A stretch of 64,000 nucleotides of DNA from Nostoc sp. UHCC 0302. Its GTDB lineage: Bacteria > Cyanobacteriota > Cyanobacteriia > Cyanobacteriales > Nostocaceae. Of this stretch, positions 17,088-25,397 are shown in pieces. Made by a program: the position numbers and the translations under genes. Where the stretch lies: contig NZ_CP151099.1 of the NCBI RefSeq assembly GCF_038096175.1, positions 808,501 through 872,500 of the forward strand, in the 5' to 3' direction. Under the pieces are notes generated by a model. That model was not told the DNA's origin. It did not search any database and worked only from the letters and a program-made list of their open reading frames with translations. Every line of letters begins with the position of its first letter. Positions within the stretch are counted from its first letter, which is position 1.

Positions 17088-17765
17088 ATGCCTTTATCTG
17101 CTGTTCTTTTTGATTTAGACGGGACTTTGACAGATCCTAAGCTTGGTATCACTCGCTGCATACAGTATGCTCTATTTGAACTTGGCTACAGTCCACCGGA
17201 TGCTGATGAATTGCATTGGTGTATTGGCCCGCCACTGAAAGACAGCTTTTCGCAGTTACTAAAGACCCTAGATGGCACAGTAATTGAACAGGCAATTTTA
17301 CTATATCGTCGTCGCTTTGCCACTATAGGATTATTTGAAAACTCCATTTATCCCCAAATTACAGCAGTTCTAAAAGCCATTCGTTTTGCTGGTTATAAAA
17401 CTTTTGTTGCAACTTCAAAACCATATATTTATGCTATGCAAATTATTGAATATTTTGGTTTATCTTTGCTTTTTGATGGTGTTTATGGAAGTGAACTTGA
17501 CGGAACACGGAGCATAAAAGGTGACTTAATTCAGCATATTTTATTAACAGAAAAACTTTTACCCTCTACTGTAGTGATGGTAGGCGATAACTTCGTTAAG
17601 CTTCGCTAACGCTCACACGACATCATTGGAGCCAAACATCATCATATTGCTTCAATTGGCGTTACCTACGGCTATGGAACTGAAGAGGAATTAAAAGCTC
17701 ACGGTGCTGATTTTATTGCCCATTCTCCAAATGATATTCCCAAATTAATAATTCATAATTTGTAA
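17088..17765 (+). pseudogene. HAD-family phosphatase (phosphoglycolate-phosphatase-like) interrupted by a 21-bp insert
   Basis: The N-terminal part (residues 1-173) is a clear HAD-IA phosphatase. It has motif I LFDLDGTLTDPKLG (Asp nucleophile), the cap region, motif II VATSKP and motif IV start VMVGD. The frame stops at TAA 17607-17609. The same frame then resumes with RSHDIIGAKHHHIASIGVTYGYG and ends at TAA 17763-17765. Removing 21 bp (17589-17609) restores VMVGDRSHDIIGAK, the normal family sequence. No frame shift is involved; the inserted repeat simply carries a stop. As it stands the enzyme loses part of motif IV, so it is probably inactive unless the stop is read through. Confidence 0.85.
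17589..17609. repeat. 21-bp small dispersed repeat inserted in the HAD gene
   Basis: The sequence AACTTCGTTAAGCTTCGCTA plus a final A interrupts GAT-CGC of HAD motif IV. Its GCTTCGCTAACGC core resembles the inserts in the IS66 transposase (41253-41276) and dps (63876-63898). Its length is a multiple of three and it contributes the stop codon. Confidence 0.7.
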
Positions 17766-17774
17766 CTCAAAATA

Positions 17775-18551
17775 ATGCCACCATCTTTAACCTTTATCCA
17801 TAGCTTAATTCTGTTGAGTACCGCCTTCATCGCAGGTGGACTGAATGCTGTAGCAGGTGGTGGAAGCTTTATTACTTTTCCTGCACTCATCTTCACAGGT
17901 GTACCGCCGATCGCAGCTAATGCTACAAATAATACTGCGATTTGGGTGGCTGCTCTCGCAAGTGCTGGAGCTTACCGTAAAGATTTGGGCATCCAGCGGC
18001 AGGTTTTTGTACTCTTATGTGGTATCAGTTTAGTTGGTGGAATTATTGGCTCTGTAGCTTTATTACATACATCATCAGATGTATTTAGTAAACTGATTCC
18101 CTATTTATTACTGGTGGCAACACTAATATTCACCTTCGGCGATGCTCTTAGAGGTTGGTTGCAACTTCAGAATCAAAAGTCATCACCTGAGTCTATATCT
18201 TTATTTAATCTGGCATTGGCTCAATTTGCGATCGCTATCTATGGCGGTTTCTTTGGGGCAGGTCTAGGAATTTTAATGCTGGCGACTTTATCGTTTTTAG
18301 GCATCAAAAGTATTCACACCATGAATGCCTTTAAAACATTTCTGGGAAGTTGTATCAATGGAATTGCGATCGTCCCGTTTATTTTTGCGGGTGTGATTGC
18401 TTGGCATCAGGCAATTTTGATGGCAGTCGCTGCTTCTTTGGGTGGTTATTTAAGCGCTCACTATGCTCGTAAACTTGAACCTCAATTAATTCGTAAATTT
18501 GTCATAGTTGTTGCCTTCAGCATGACCGCCTACTTTTTTATTCACGGTTAA
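17775..18551 (+). CDS. TSUP-family (TauE/SafE) anion exporter
   Basis: A 258-residue membrane protein with about eight helices and the two TauE/SafE signatures: AGGLNAVAGGGSFITFPAL near residue 20 and AIYGGFFGAGLGILMLATL near 155. The family exports sulfite, sulfoacetate and related organosulfur anions. It begins 10 bp after the end of the HAD frame. Given the TauD-type dioxygenase and DszA-like monooxygenase 2-5 kb upstream, sulfite export is a plausible role, by inference only. Confidence 0.85.
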   Translation: MPPSLTFIHSLILLSTAFIAGGLNAVAGGGSFITFPALIFTGVPPIAANATNNTAIWVAALASAGAYRKDLGIQRQVFVLLCGISLVGGIIGSVALLHTSSDVFSKLIPYLLLVATLIFTFGDALRGWLQLQNQKSSPESISLFNLALAQFAIAIYGGFFGAGLGILMLATLSFLGIKSIHTMNAFKTFLGSCINGIAIVPFIFAGVIAWHQAILMAVAASLGGYLSAHYARKLEPQLIRKFVIVVAFSMTAYFFIHG

Positions 18552-18612
18552 GGCAAAAAAAGGGGGACAGAGGATGCATAATCAGCCATATCACTAAAAA
18601 CTGGTAACAACA

Positions 18613-18999
18613 ATGACTACAGTAAATGACCCTGCTGTTGTAGCTGAAGTGACTGATTTGTACCTCCAGTATGAAGAAGCTCTTTGTAACAACAATTTGG
18701 AGGTGATGGATAATTTGTTTTGGGATGCGCCAGAAGTAGTGCGTTTTGGGATCACAGAAAATCTCTACGGCGGCGATGAAATTCGTAACTTTCGCGCCTC
18801 CCGACCGAACCCAAAAATAGAGCGAGAAATCTCGAATCTTAAAGTTGTCACATTTGGTAATGATACTGCAACTGTGACCTTAGAATTTCGCCGCATCATT
18901 AATGGTGTAGAACGTTTTGGGCGACAAAGCCAGACTTGGTACAAATTTGCCGAGGGATGGAAAGTGGTTTCTGCTCATGTTTCATTGTTACCTGTCTGA
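18613..18999 (+). CDS. hpxZ: HpxZ/AtzH-like (DUF3225) protein
   Basis: A 128-residue SnoaL-fold protein. [34 protein letters not shown], then [23 protein letters not shown] and [12 protein letters not shown], are characteristic of the HpxZ/AtzH group. This group is known beside amidases of oxalurate and cyanuric acid catabolism. In this window no amidase is adjacent; the nearest is at 6942-8333. It starts a tight same-strand run with the MBL-like gene (11 bp), methyltransferase (2 bp) and NUDIX gene (50 bp). Confidence 0.8.
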   Translation: MTTVNDPAVVAEVTDLYLQYEEALCNNNLEVMDNLFWDAPEVVRFGITENLYGGDEIRNFRASRPNPKIEREISNLKVVTFGNDTATVTLEFRRIINGVERFGRQSQTWYKFAEGWKVVSAHVSLLPV

Positions 19000-19010
19000 A
19001 TTTTAAAACG

Positions 19011-19736
19011 ATGACTAATATTACTGAAATTGCTCCGGATATTTATCGCATCTCAACTTATGACTCAAAGATAGACCTTCAATTTATCCAGTTTCTAGTA
19101 AAGGATGAAGAACCACTATTATTTCATACGGGTTTGAAGGGAATTTTTCCACTGGTACGTGATGCAGTTGCAGAAATTATTGACCCATCACAAATTCGCT
19201 GGATTAGCTTTAGCCATTTTGAAGCAGATGAATGTGGTTCGCTAAATGAATGGTTATCGATTGCACCAGATGCTCAGACAGTCTGTAGTCCTGTAGCAGC
19301 TTTTGTGAGTGTAGAAGATTTTGCTATTCGTCCGCCAAAAAGCCTGCAACATGGGGAAGTGTTGAATAGTGGTAAATATAGTTTTAGCTTTCACCATACA
19401 CCCCAAGTTCCTCACGGTTGGGATGCAGGACTTTTGTTTGAAACAACCCATAAAACACTCTTATGCTCAGACCTCTTTCACCAATTTGGAGATGTGGAAC
19501 CCATAACTGAGTCTGATGTGATTGAACGGTTCCGTAAAACAATTGTTGGTTATGAAGCCAGCCCTTTTCCTAATTACATACCTTATACAACTCATAGCAA
19601 TCGCATTCTCCAAGAATTGGCAGCACTCCAGCCGCGTACACTGGCTACTATGCATGGTTCAACCTTTGTCGGGGATGGTGAACGGGCATTGCAGGATTTA
19701 GCAGTTGTGCTACGAGAAGTTTTGGTCAAGGATTAG
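19011..19736 (+). CDS. Metallo-beta-lactamase fold / flavodiiron-type ODP domain protein
   Basis: A 241-residue protein beginning [27 protein letters not shown], the start of oxygen-binding diiron (ODP) MBL domains. The metal motif appears as [13 protein letters not shown] (H-x-E-x-D with Glu-Cys instead of His after the Asp). The distal elements [27 protein letters not shown] and TMHGSTF follow. No flavodoxin domain is attached. The start at 19011 is chosen because the open frame from 18936 overlaps the hpxZ-like gene. The site resembles a diiron oxygen or NO reductase site but lacks one conventional His, so activity is uncertain. Confidence 0.75.
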   Translation: MTNITEIAPDIYRISTYDSKIDLQFIQFLVKDEEPLLFHTGLKGIFPLVRDAVAEIIDPSQIRWISFSHFEADECGSLNEWLSIAPDAQTVCSPVAAFVSVEDFAIRPPKSLQHGEVLNSGKYSFSFHHTPQVPHGWDAGLLFETTHKTLLCSDLFHQFGDVEPITESDVIERFRKTIVGYEASPFPNYIPYTTHSNRILQELAALQPRTLATMHGSTFVGDGERALQDLAVVLREVLVKD

Positions 19737-19738
19737 AT

Positions 19739-20320
19739 ATGACAATTTATCAAGCGATCGCTTCTATTCCCACATTAATACAACAAGCGCAAACCCTAGC
19801 TACACAACTTGAGTTTTCTGAATCCTCGCACCCGGAAGTTGGTCGCTTGTTATCTGTCCTCACCAGCCATATCATACAAGGTCAGATTGCTGAAATTGGT
19901 ACTGGCTGCGGAGTTGGTGCGGCTTGGATTGCAAGTGCATTACATCCAGATACTACATTTATCACTATAGAGAGCAATCGCGATCGTGCTACTCTTGTCC
20001 AACAGCTCTTTAGCTACCAGTCTAATGTTCGCGTACTTCAAGGCGACTGGCACGATCTACTTATTTATGCTCCCTTTGATTTGATATTTGCCGATGGTGG
20101 CAAAGCAAAAGTCGCAGAACCTCAAACATTGATCAATGCTCTCAAACTTGGGGGCTTGATTGTACTCGACGACCTCACACCCGAAGAATACTGGCCTCCA
20201 GAATGGCAAGGACGCACAGATCCAGTAAGAGAATTTTGGCTTAAAGATTCTCGTATTGCTGCTACAGAAATTCGAGTGACAGCAAAAAATGCAGTGATTC
20301 TAGCAACGCGTATTTATTGA
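19739..20320 (+). CDS. O-methyltransferase-like SAM-dependent enzyme
   Basis: A 193-residue class I methyltransferase-fold protein. Motif I reads AEIGTGCGVGAAWIASAL (about residues 55-72), motif II FITIESNRDRATLV, and motif IV DLIFADGGKAKVAEPQTLINALKLGGLIVLDD. This resembles the YrrM/caffeoyl-CoA O-methyltransferase group. It starts 2 bp after the MBL gene stop, which implies translational coupling. The substrate is unknown; neighbouring HpxZ-like, MBL and NUDIX genes suggest a small-molecule modification or repair pathway. Confidence 0.78.
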   Translation: MTIYQAIASIPTLIQQAQTLATQLEFSESSHPEVGRLLSVLTSHIIQGQIAEIGTGCGVGAAWIASALHPDTTFITIESNRDRATLVQQLFSYQSNVRVLQGDWHDLLIYAPFDLIFADGGKAKVAEPQTLINALKLGGLIVLDDLTPEEYWPPEWQGRTDPVREFWLKDSRIAATEIRVTAKNAVILATRIY

Positions 20321-20370
20321 GTTAGAAATGATTACTGCAACAAGCAACCGAAAAGAGAGGTTGAAATATA

Positions 20371-20931
20371 GTGAATTCATTTAATTGGACTCTATTAAGT
20401 TCTAAATATTTGGTGCAAGATAGATGGCTTTCACTACGCGCTGATACCTGTCAAATGCCAAATGGATTAATAGTTGAACCTTTCTATGTTCTGGAATATT
20501 CTACATGGGTAAATATCGTCGCAATAACTAAAAACCAGGAAGTTGTTTTAGTTAAACAATATCGCCACGGTATACAAAAAACAGTTTTAGAATTACCAGG
20601 TGGTTCTATGGATTCACAGGATAACTCTCCACTGGAAGCAGCAAAACGTGAGTTATTAGAAGAATCAGGATACACTAGCAGTAATTTTGTTGAGACAGGT
20701 ATAATCTCACCTAATTCAGCAACACACAATAATTTAATTCATTGTTTTTTAGCAACAGATGTTGAACTTGTAGCTGATTTAAAGTTAGACATTACAGAAG
20801 AAATTGAGGTATTATTGTTACCCTTAGAAGAGCTAATTAAAAATATTGATAGTGGAATTATTCTACAGGCATTTCATATTAGCTCATTATTTTTTGCTTT
20901 AAAAAAACTTGGTAAAGTGCAATTTTATTAG
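20371..20931 (+). CDS. NUDIX hydrolase (ADP-ribose pyrophosphatase-like)
   Basis: A 186-residue NUDIX protein. The box GGSMDSQDNSPLEAAKRELLEESGY fits G-x5-E-x7-REUxEExGU apart from a slightly longer first spacer. VVLVKQYRHGIQKTVLELPGG precedes it, as in ADP-sugar pyrophosphatases. The start is GTG at 20371 with an AGAGAGG ribosome site about 10 nt upstream. It is probably the last gene of the run beginning at 18613. Confidence 0.85.
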   Translation: MNSFNWTLLSSKYLVQDRWLSLRADTCQMPNGLIVEPFYVLEYSTWVNIVAITKNQEVVLVKQYRHGIQKTVLELPGGSMDSQDNSPLEAAKRELLEESGYTSSNFVETGIISPNSATHNNLIHCFLATDVELVADLKLDITEEIEVLLLPLEELIKNIDSGIILQAFHISSLFFALKKLGKVQFY

Positions 20932-20984
20932 TTAGTTAACTATATTTGTCTTTACCAATAACCATTAAGAAAGGATAAAATACT

Positions 20985-21791
20985 ATGGCTTCAACAATTT
21001 CCTTCGACCGAGTTTCTGATATTTACGATGCAACGCGGGGACTACCACCTGGAATTTCTGAGCAAGTAACTGACGCTATTCTCAATATTGTTTCACCAAA
21101 AGACGAAACTAAATTTTTTGAAATAGGTATTGGTACAGGCAGAATTGCTATACCAATTGCCAAAAGAGGCTATTCATACACTGGTGTAGATATCTCAGAA
21201 AAGATGTTAGCTGAATTGCACCGCAAGCTAGAGGGTGTGTCTTACCGACTCACAGCTATTAAGGGCGATGCTACTTCTTTGCCTTTTGAAGATAACTCTT
21301 TCGATGTCGCATTAACAGTTCATGTGCTTCATCTAGTTTCTGCTTGGAAGCAAGCTTTAGCAGAAATTCGGCGCGTCCTCAAACCAAGCAGTAGTTATCT
21401 CTATACTATTGAATCTAATCAGGCAAATAAAGATAGCAATCAGGGTAGACTTGATTTTCAACGACGTTGGGAAGAAATCATCGCCGGCTATGGTTATCCT
21501 TTACCGCGTTACGGTGCAACAGAAGAAGAGGTGTTAACAGAACTACGCGCCCAAGGTGCAACTTTAGAAACAGTTATTGCAGCTAAATGGAAATCTGAAC
21601 TAACTGTAAACAAATTGCTGCAATATTATCAGAATAGGGTTTCTCGTCATAGCTGGCATCTTCCTGATGATGTTTTCACTAATGCATTTAACGATTTACA
21701 AAAGTGGGCTTTAGAACACTATGGTTCTCTGGATTACGATTTATCAGGTGAAACTCAATTTAAGATTGTTGTAGTTCGTAATTGGGCATAG
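20985..21791 (+). CDS. SAM-dependent methyltransferase, copy 1
   Basis: A 268-residue class I methyltransferase. It begins TISFDRVSDIYDATRGLPPGISEQVTD, and motif I is FFEIGIGTGRIAIPIAKRGYSYTGVDISEKML (about residues 47-78). IKGDATSLPFEDNSFDVALTVHVLHLV gives the ubiE/methyltransferase-11 pattern. Its near-duplicate lies at 24031-24846. In this copy the usual PGG after VLKP is replaced by SSS (VLKPSSSYLYT), suggesting drift after duplication. RBS AAGGA is 8 nt before the ATG. Confidence 0.85.
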   Translation: MASTISFDRVSDIYDATRGLPPGISEQVTDAILNIVSPKDETKFFEIGIGTGRIAIPIAKRGYSYTGVDISEKMLAELHRKLEGVSYRLTAIKGDATSLPFEDNSFDVALTVHVLHLVSAWKQALAEIRRVLKPSSSYLYTIESNQANKDSNQGRLDFQRRWEEIIAGYGYPLPRYGATEEEVLTELRAQGATLETVIAAKWKSELTVNKLLQYYQNRVSRHSWHLPDDVFTNAFNDLQKWALEHYGSLDYDLSGETQFKIVVVRNWA

Positions 21792-21832
21792 GGCATTGGA
21801 TGGGTTAAACTTCATCTCCCACTCCCTGCACA

Positions 21833-21881
21833 GACGCGTAGACGCTCGAAGAGCGGCTTCTCGTAAGAGTATAATCGCGTC
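21833..21881. repeat. Nested dispersed repeats
   Basis: A GACGCG...ATCGCGTC palindrome (arms 21833-21838 and 21874-21881) is split by a second GC-rich repeat. That repeat reads GTAGACGCTCGAAGAGCGG onward and resembles the insert in dps. The arrangement suggests one small repeat inserted into another. It lies between convergent genes. Confidence 0.6.
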
Positions 21882-21888
21882 TTTACCT

Positions 21889-22950
21889 CTACTCCCCAGT
21901 TCTTAGCAAATAACTCAACGTCTTCACCAAAGTTTGATTTTGTTCATCAGTACCAACAGTAATACGTAATTTATCCTCTAGTCCTGGTTGCTTGAAGTAA
22001 CGGATTAAAATTCCTTGCTCCTTCAGTTTCTGATAGAGATATTCGGCGTTTCCTTGTGGAGGCTGTGCCAGCAAAAAGTTAGTTTGGGAATCCCAAAGAT
22101 GAAAACCTAATTGTTTCAAGTCTTTTGCTAGCTTAATCCGTGATGCCTTAATCTTTGCTACACAAGCATTTTTATAGGTTTGGTCAGTAATCGCAGCTGT
22201 TCCAACTGCACAGGCGATCGCATCAATGTTATAACTATCCTTCACCTTAAACAACCCATGCAACAATTTGGGATTCGCCACCCCAAAACCCAACCGCAAT
22301 CCCGCTAAGGAATATCCTTTAGAAAGTGTACGAATTATGATCACATTTTCGTATTCTTCAACCAAAGCCAATGCATTTTCTTCGGCAAAATCTACATATG
22401 CTTCATCAATTACTAAAACCCCTGATAATTGACTCGCTAGTTTTCGGAGGTCATCGATTGGTACTACATGACCCGACGGACTATTGGGCGAGGCAATAAA
22501 TGTTACAGATCCATCAGTAACAATTAGTTCTTCTAGAGGCAAACTGTAGTCATTGCTGTAGGGAATCTCAATAATTTCCGCAGCCTGCATCTCAGCTAAT
22601 GTACGATATAGCACGTAAGTTGGCATCGGATAGACTACTTTTCGCCCAGGTTCTGCACAGGCTCGAATCACCACACTCAACAATTCGTCACTGCCATTTC
22701 CCACAATGATCCAATCGCTAGGAACTCCTAGAACTTTACTTACAGCTTGCCGAAACTCACCACCCAATGGTTCGGGATATCGCCGTAACCACTCTCCATC
22801 GATATTTCGCAGCACAGCAAGTGCGTCAGGAGAAGGAGGATATGGGTTCTCATTGCTGTTGAGTTTGATGATTTTTGTCCCGCGTTGTGGTTGCTCACCA
22901 GGGACATAGCTAGCCATTGCATCAATATTAGAGCGGAAGTAGTTGGTCAT
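21889..22950 (-). CDS. hisC: Histidinol-phosphate aminotransferase
   Basis: A 353-residue PLP-dependent fold-type I aminotransferase. Hallmarks are KLNSNENPYPPSP (about residue 28), IVGNGSDELLSVVIRA, FIASPNSPSGHVVP, VIDEAYVDFAEE, and the PLP lysine in RTLSKGYSLAGLRLGFG (about 217-233). It catalyses the seventh step of histidine synthesis in the cytoplasm. I start at MTNYFRSNIDAM (22950). The longer frame from 22995 would translate a dispersed TACTGAGC...TCGAAGTA repeat at 22961-22980. Its position between two duplicated methyltransferases is probably accidental. Confidence 0.92.
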   Translation of the reverse strand: MTNYFRSNIDAMASYVPGEQPQRGTKIIKLNSNENPYPPSPDALAVLRNIDGEWLRRYPEPLGGEFRQAVSKVLGVPSDWIIVGNGSDELLSVVIRACAEPGRKVVYPMPTYVLYRTLAEMQAAEIIEIPYSNDYSLPLEELIVTDGSVTFIASPNSPSGHVVPIDDLRKLASQLSGVLVIDEAYVDFAEENALALVEEYENVIIIRTLSKGYSLAGLRLGFGVANPKLLHGLFKVKDSYNIDAIACAVGTAAITDQTYKNACVAKIKASRIKLAKDLKQLGFHLWDSQTNFLLAQPPQGNAEYLYQKLKEQGILIRYFKQPGLEDKLRITVGTDEQNQTLVKTLSYLLRTGE

Positions 22951-22960
22951 AGTGCACTTG

Positions 22961-22980
22961 TACTGAGCTTTGTCGAAGTA
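22961..22980. repeat. Dispersed repeat TACTGAGC..TGTCGAAGTA, copy 1
   Basis: A 20-bp unit just upstream of hisC, matched by 23063-23082 in the same orientation with two differences. It lies in the hisC 5' region and could be part of its leader. Confidence 0.6.
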
Positions 22981-23062
22981 TGGGGCATAGGGCATGGAAA
23001 GAATGGATTTTCAATTACAGCAGATTTAAAGGTGATTAAGTACACAATACAAGTCTCATGGT

Positions 23063-23082
23063 TACTGAGCGTAGTCGAAGTA
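23063..23082. repeat. Dispersed repeat TACTGAGC..AGTCGAAGTA, copy 2
   Basis: Second copy, 102 bp from the first. A GTAGCGGGGCGCAGCCC repeat follows at about 23133-23150, so the 240-bp spacer between hisC and the next methyltransferase is almost wholly repeats. Confidence 0.6.
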
Positions 23083-23235
23083 AAGTCAGGTATAAAGCCT
23101 GTTTTTCTTCTGAATTCTGACTTCTGTTAGCGTAGCGGGGCGCAGCCCATTCTGACTTCTGAATTTTGCTGTAATTCCAACCTTCAATTTCTGAGGATAT
23201 CGTTTTTTCGTCTATATCAAAAATAGGGTGTCAAA

Positions 23236-24000
23236 ATGCCAGATAAATGGAATCCAGAACTATATGAACAATTTCAAGCCGAAAGAAGTCGCCCGTTCTA
23301 CGACTTGGTAAACATGATACATCGGCAAGAAAACTTAAGAGTTCTGGATTTAGGATGTGGAACGGGAAAGTTAACGAAGTATCTGCATGAAACCTTAGCA
23401 GCACAAGAGACCTTGGGAGTAGATGCTTCCGAGAAAATGCTGCAAAAGGCTCGTGAGTTTGAGGGTGATGGACTAAAGTTTGAGCAAAGACAAATTGAGG
23501 AGAATCCGGGAGAAGGGCTGTTTGATGTAGTGTTTTCTAATGCCGCATTGCAGTGGTTAACGGGACATGAAGTGTTATTTGAGAAGTTACGGACAAAACT
23601 ACGACCTGGAGGGCAGCTTGCTGTACAAGTACCAACAATGGACAATGAGCCAGTCCATAAGATAGCAGTTGAGACTGCAAAGGAATTTAGTCAGGAATTG
23701 AGGGGATATGTGCGGCGTTTAGAAGTCCTTTCTCCAGAAGCCTACGCTAGATTGCTTTATAAATTGGGCTTTGTGAAGCAAGAAGTAAAGCTGCAAATTT
23801 ATGGTCATGTGCTGCCATCACGAGAAGCCGTAGTGGAGTGGTATCGCGGAACCCTGCTAACAGCATATGAGTCGCAACTGGATGCCCAAACCTATGAGCG
23901 ATTTGTAGAACGGTATCGAGAGAAATTGTTTGACTTGCTAGAAGATGAGCGTCCGTTCTTTTTTCCCTACAAACGCATCTTAATGTGGGGGCGTATTTAA
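23236..24000 (+). CDS. Trans-aconitate-methyltransferase-like SAM enzyme
   Basis: A 254-residue methyltransferase beginning MPDKWNPELYEQFQAERSRPFYDLV. Motif I is VLDLGCGTGKLTKYL (about residue 36) and VDASEKMLQKA follows. FDVVFSNAALQWLTGHEVLFEKL and LRPGGQLAVQVPTMDNEP are diagnostic of the Tam (trans-aconitate 2-methyltransferase) group. Tam detoxifies trans-aconitate by esterification. It lies 30 bp upstream of methyltransferase copy 2, so the two are probably co-transcribed. Confidence 0.85.
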   Translation: MPDKWNPELYEQFQAERSRPFYDLVNMIHRQENLRVLDLGCGTGKLTKYLHETLAAQETLGVDASEKMLQKAREFEGDGLKFEQRQIEENPGEGLFDVVFSNAALQWLTGHEVLFEKLRTKLRPGGQLAVQVPTMDNEPVHKIAVETAKEFSQELRGYVRRLEVLSPEAYARLLYKLGFVKQEVKLQIYGHVLPSREAVVEWYRGTLLTAYESQLDAQTYERFVERYREKLFDLLEDERPFFFPYKRILMWGRI

Positions 24001-24030
24001 AATTTCCAATTAACTCTCAAGGAGAGATTT

Positions 24031-24846
24031 ATGACTACAACAATTTCATTTGACCGAGTTTCTGATATTTACGATGCAACGCGAGGATTACCGCCCGGTA
24101 TCTCTGAACAAGTAACTGACTTTATCATTAAGTTAGTTTCACCTACACCAGATACTAAATTCTATGAAACGGGTATTGGTACTGGCAGAATAGCTGTACC
24201 AATTGCTAAAAGAGGCTATTCATACACTGGTGTAGATGTTTCTGAAAAGATGCTAGCTGAGTTACACCGCAAGCTAGAAGGTGTATCCCATCGGCTGACA
24301 GCAATTAAAGCGGATGCTACTTCTTTACCGTTTGATGATAATTCTTTCGATGTGGCATTGACAGTTCATGTGTTTCACTTGATTTCTGCTTGGAAGCAAG
24401 CTTTAGCTGAAATTCGGCGGGTTCTCAAGCCTGGTGGTATTCTGCTCTACACTCACGGTCAGGCTAACTCTACTAGTGCTGATTCAGATTTTAATTTACA
24501 AAGGTTGGAATTTATTGAGCATTGGAGAGCTATTTTGGATGGTTACGGTCATCCTCTACCACGCTACGGCGCGAGTGAAGAAGAGGTATTAACAGAGTTG
24601 CAAGCACAAGGCGCGACTTTTGAAATCCAAATTGCTGCCCAATGGCAAGTTGAAGACACTGTAGGCAAATTGTTAGAAAACCAAGAAAACAAAATCCAAA
24701 GTGCAGCTTGGGCTATCCCTGATGATATTTTTACTCGTGCTGTGAAAGACTTGCGGGAGTGGTCTTTGCAACGCTACGGTTCACTAGACTACATCTTGCC
24801 CCAAGAACGCCAGTTCAAGATTGTTGTAGTACGTAAGTGGGCTTGA
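24031..24846 (+). CDS. SAM-dependent methyltransferase, copy 2
   Basis: A 271-residue paralogue of the gene at 20985-21791. The first 140 residues are almost identical (TISFDRVSDIYDATRGLPPG; YETGIGTGRIAVPIAKRGYS). Here the VLKPGGILLYT motif is intact. The C-terminal halves diverge more but keep LPRYGASEEEVLTELQAQGA and the ending FKIVVVRKWA. The start has a strong AAGGAGAG site 6 nt upstream. Substrate unknown. Confidence 0.85.
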   Translation: MTTTISFDRVSDIYDATRGLPPGISEQVTDFIIKLVSPTPDTKFYETGIGTGRIAVPIAKRGYSYTGVDVSEKMLAELHRKLEGVSHRLTAIKADATSLPFDDNSFDVALTVHVFHLISAWKQALAEIRRVLKPGGILLYTHGQANSTSADSDFNLQRLEFIEHWRAILDGYGHPLPRYGASEEEVLTELQAQGATFEIQIAAQWQVEDTVGKLLENQENKIQSAAWAIPDDIFTRAVKDLREWSLQRYGSLDYILPQERQFKIVVVRKWA

Positions 24847-25397
24847 ACCAGTTGGGTTGAGGACGCTTTAACTACTTAATTTGAGTGGTAGGCAAATGCA
24901 TTGGCTTTTACCTACCTCTATTTGATTGAGATTACAACAGTGAAAAAATGGGATATGAAGCGAAACTTGGGTAAGGGACTTCCAGAGAATAAAATATACA
25001 TTTGTAGGGTACGTTGTCGCCAAGCGCCGCACATAGAATTTTTAACTACATCTATATCAAATTTATAGACATTTAATTTTTCTCGCCGACTTACTTTGCG
25101 CTGTACTTTCGCTTCAATTTGGTGGAATTATTAAAGTTTTACATATCTACGTTTTTTCATTCGTTATAACTTCATAATCTAAGTATTTAAATGAAGTTAT
25201 CCTGAAATAAAATATATTGATAAGTTATAAGTTCGGTAGTTTTTCCTACTTTACAAATTTAAGAACAAGATTCCATAAAAATACTGAGTTTTACTCCCTA
25301 ATCAACTGATTAGGGAAATATTATTGAAAATGTGAGAAATAAAGTCTTGGAATTCATTGCTTAAAAGACTCACTAATCTATAGAGCTTATTAACGAT
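24847..25397. other. 550-bp intergenic region before the PEP-CTERM gene
   Basis: AT-rich spacer with no credible open frame or RNA gene. Inverted AATCAGTTGATT-like sequences near 25300 and the last 150 bp probably include the promoter of the downstream exoprotein gene. Confidence 0.4.

Noticed and set aside
22951-22995. N-terminal extension of HisC.
   Set aside because: It is encoded by the TACTGAGC...TCGAAGTA repeat and is not part of the family sequence.
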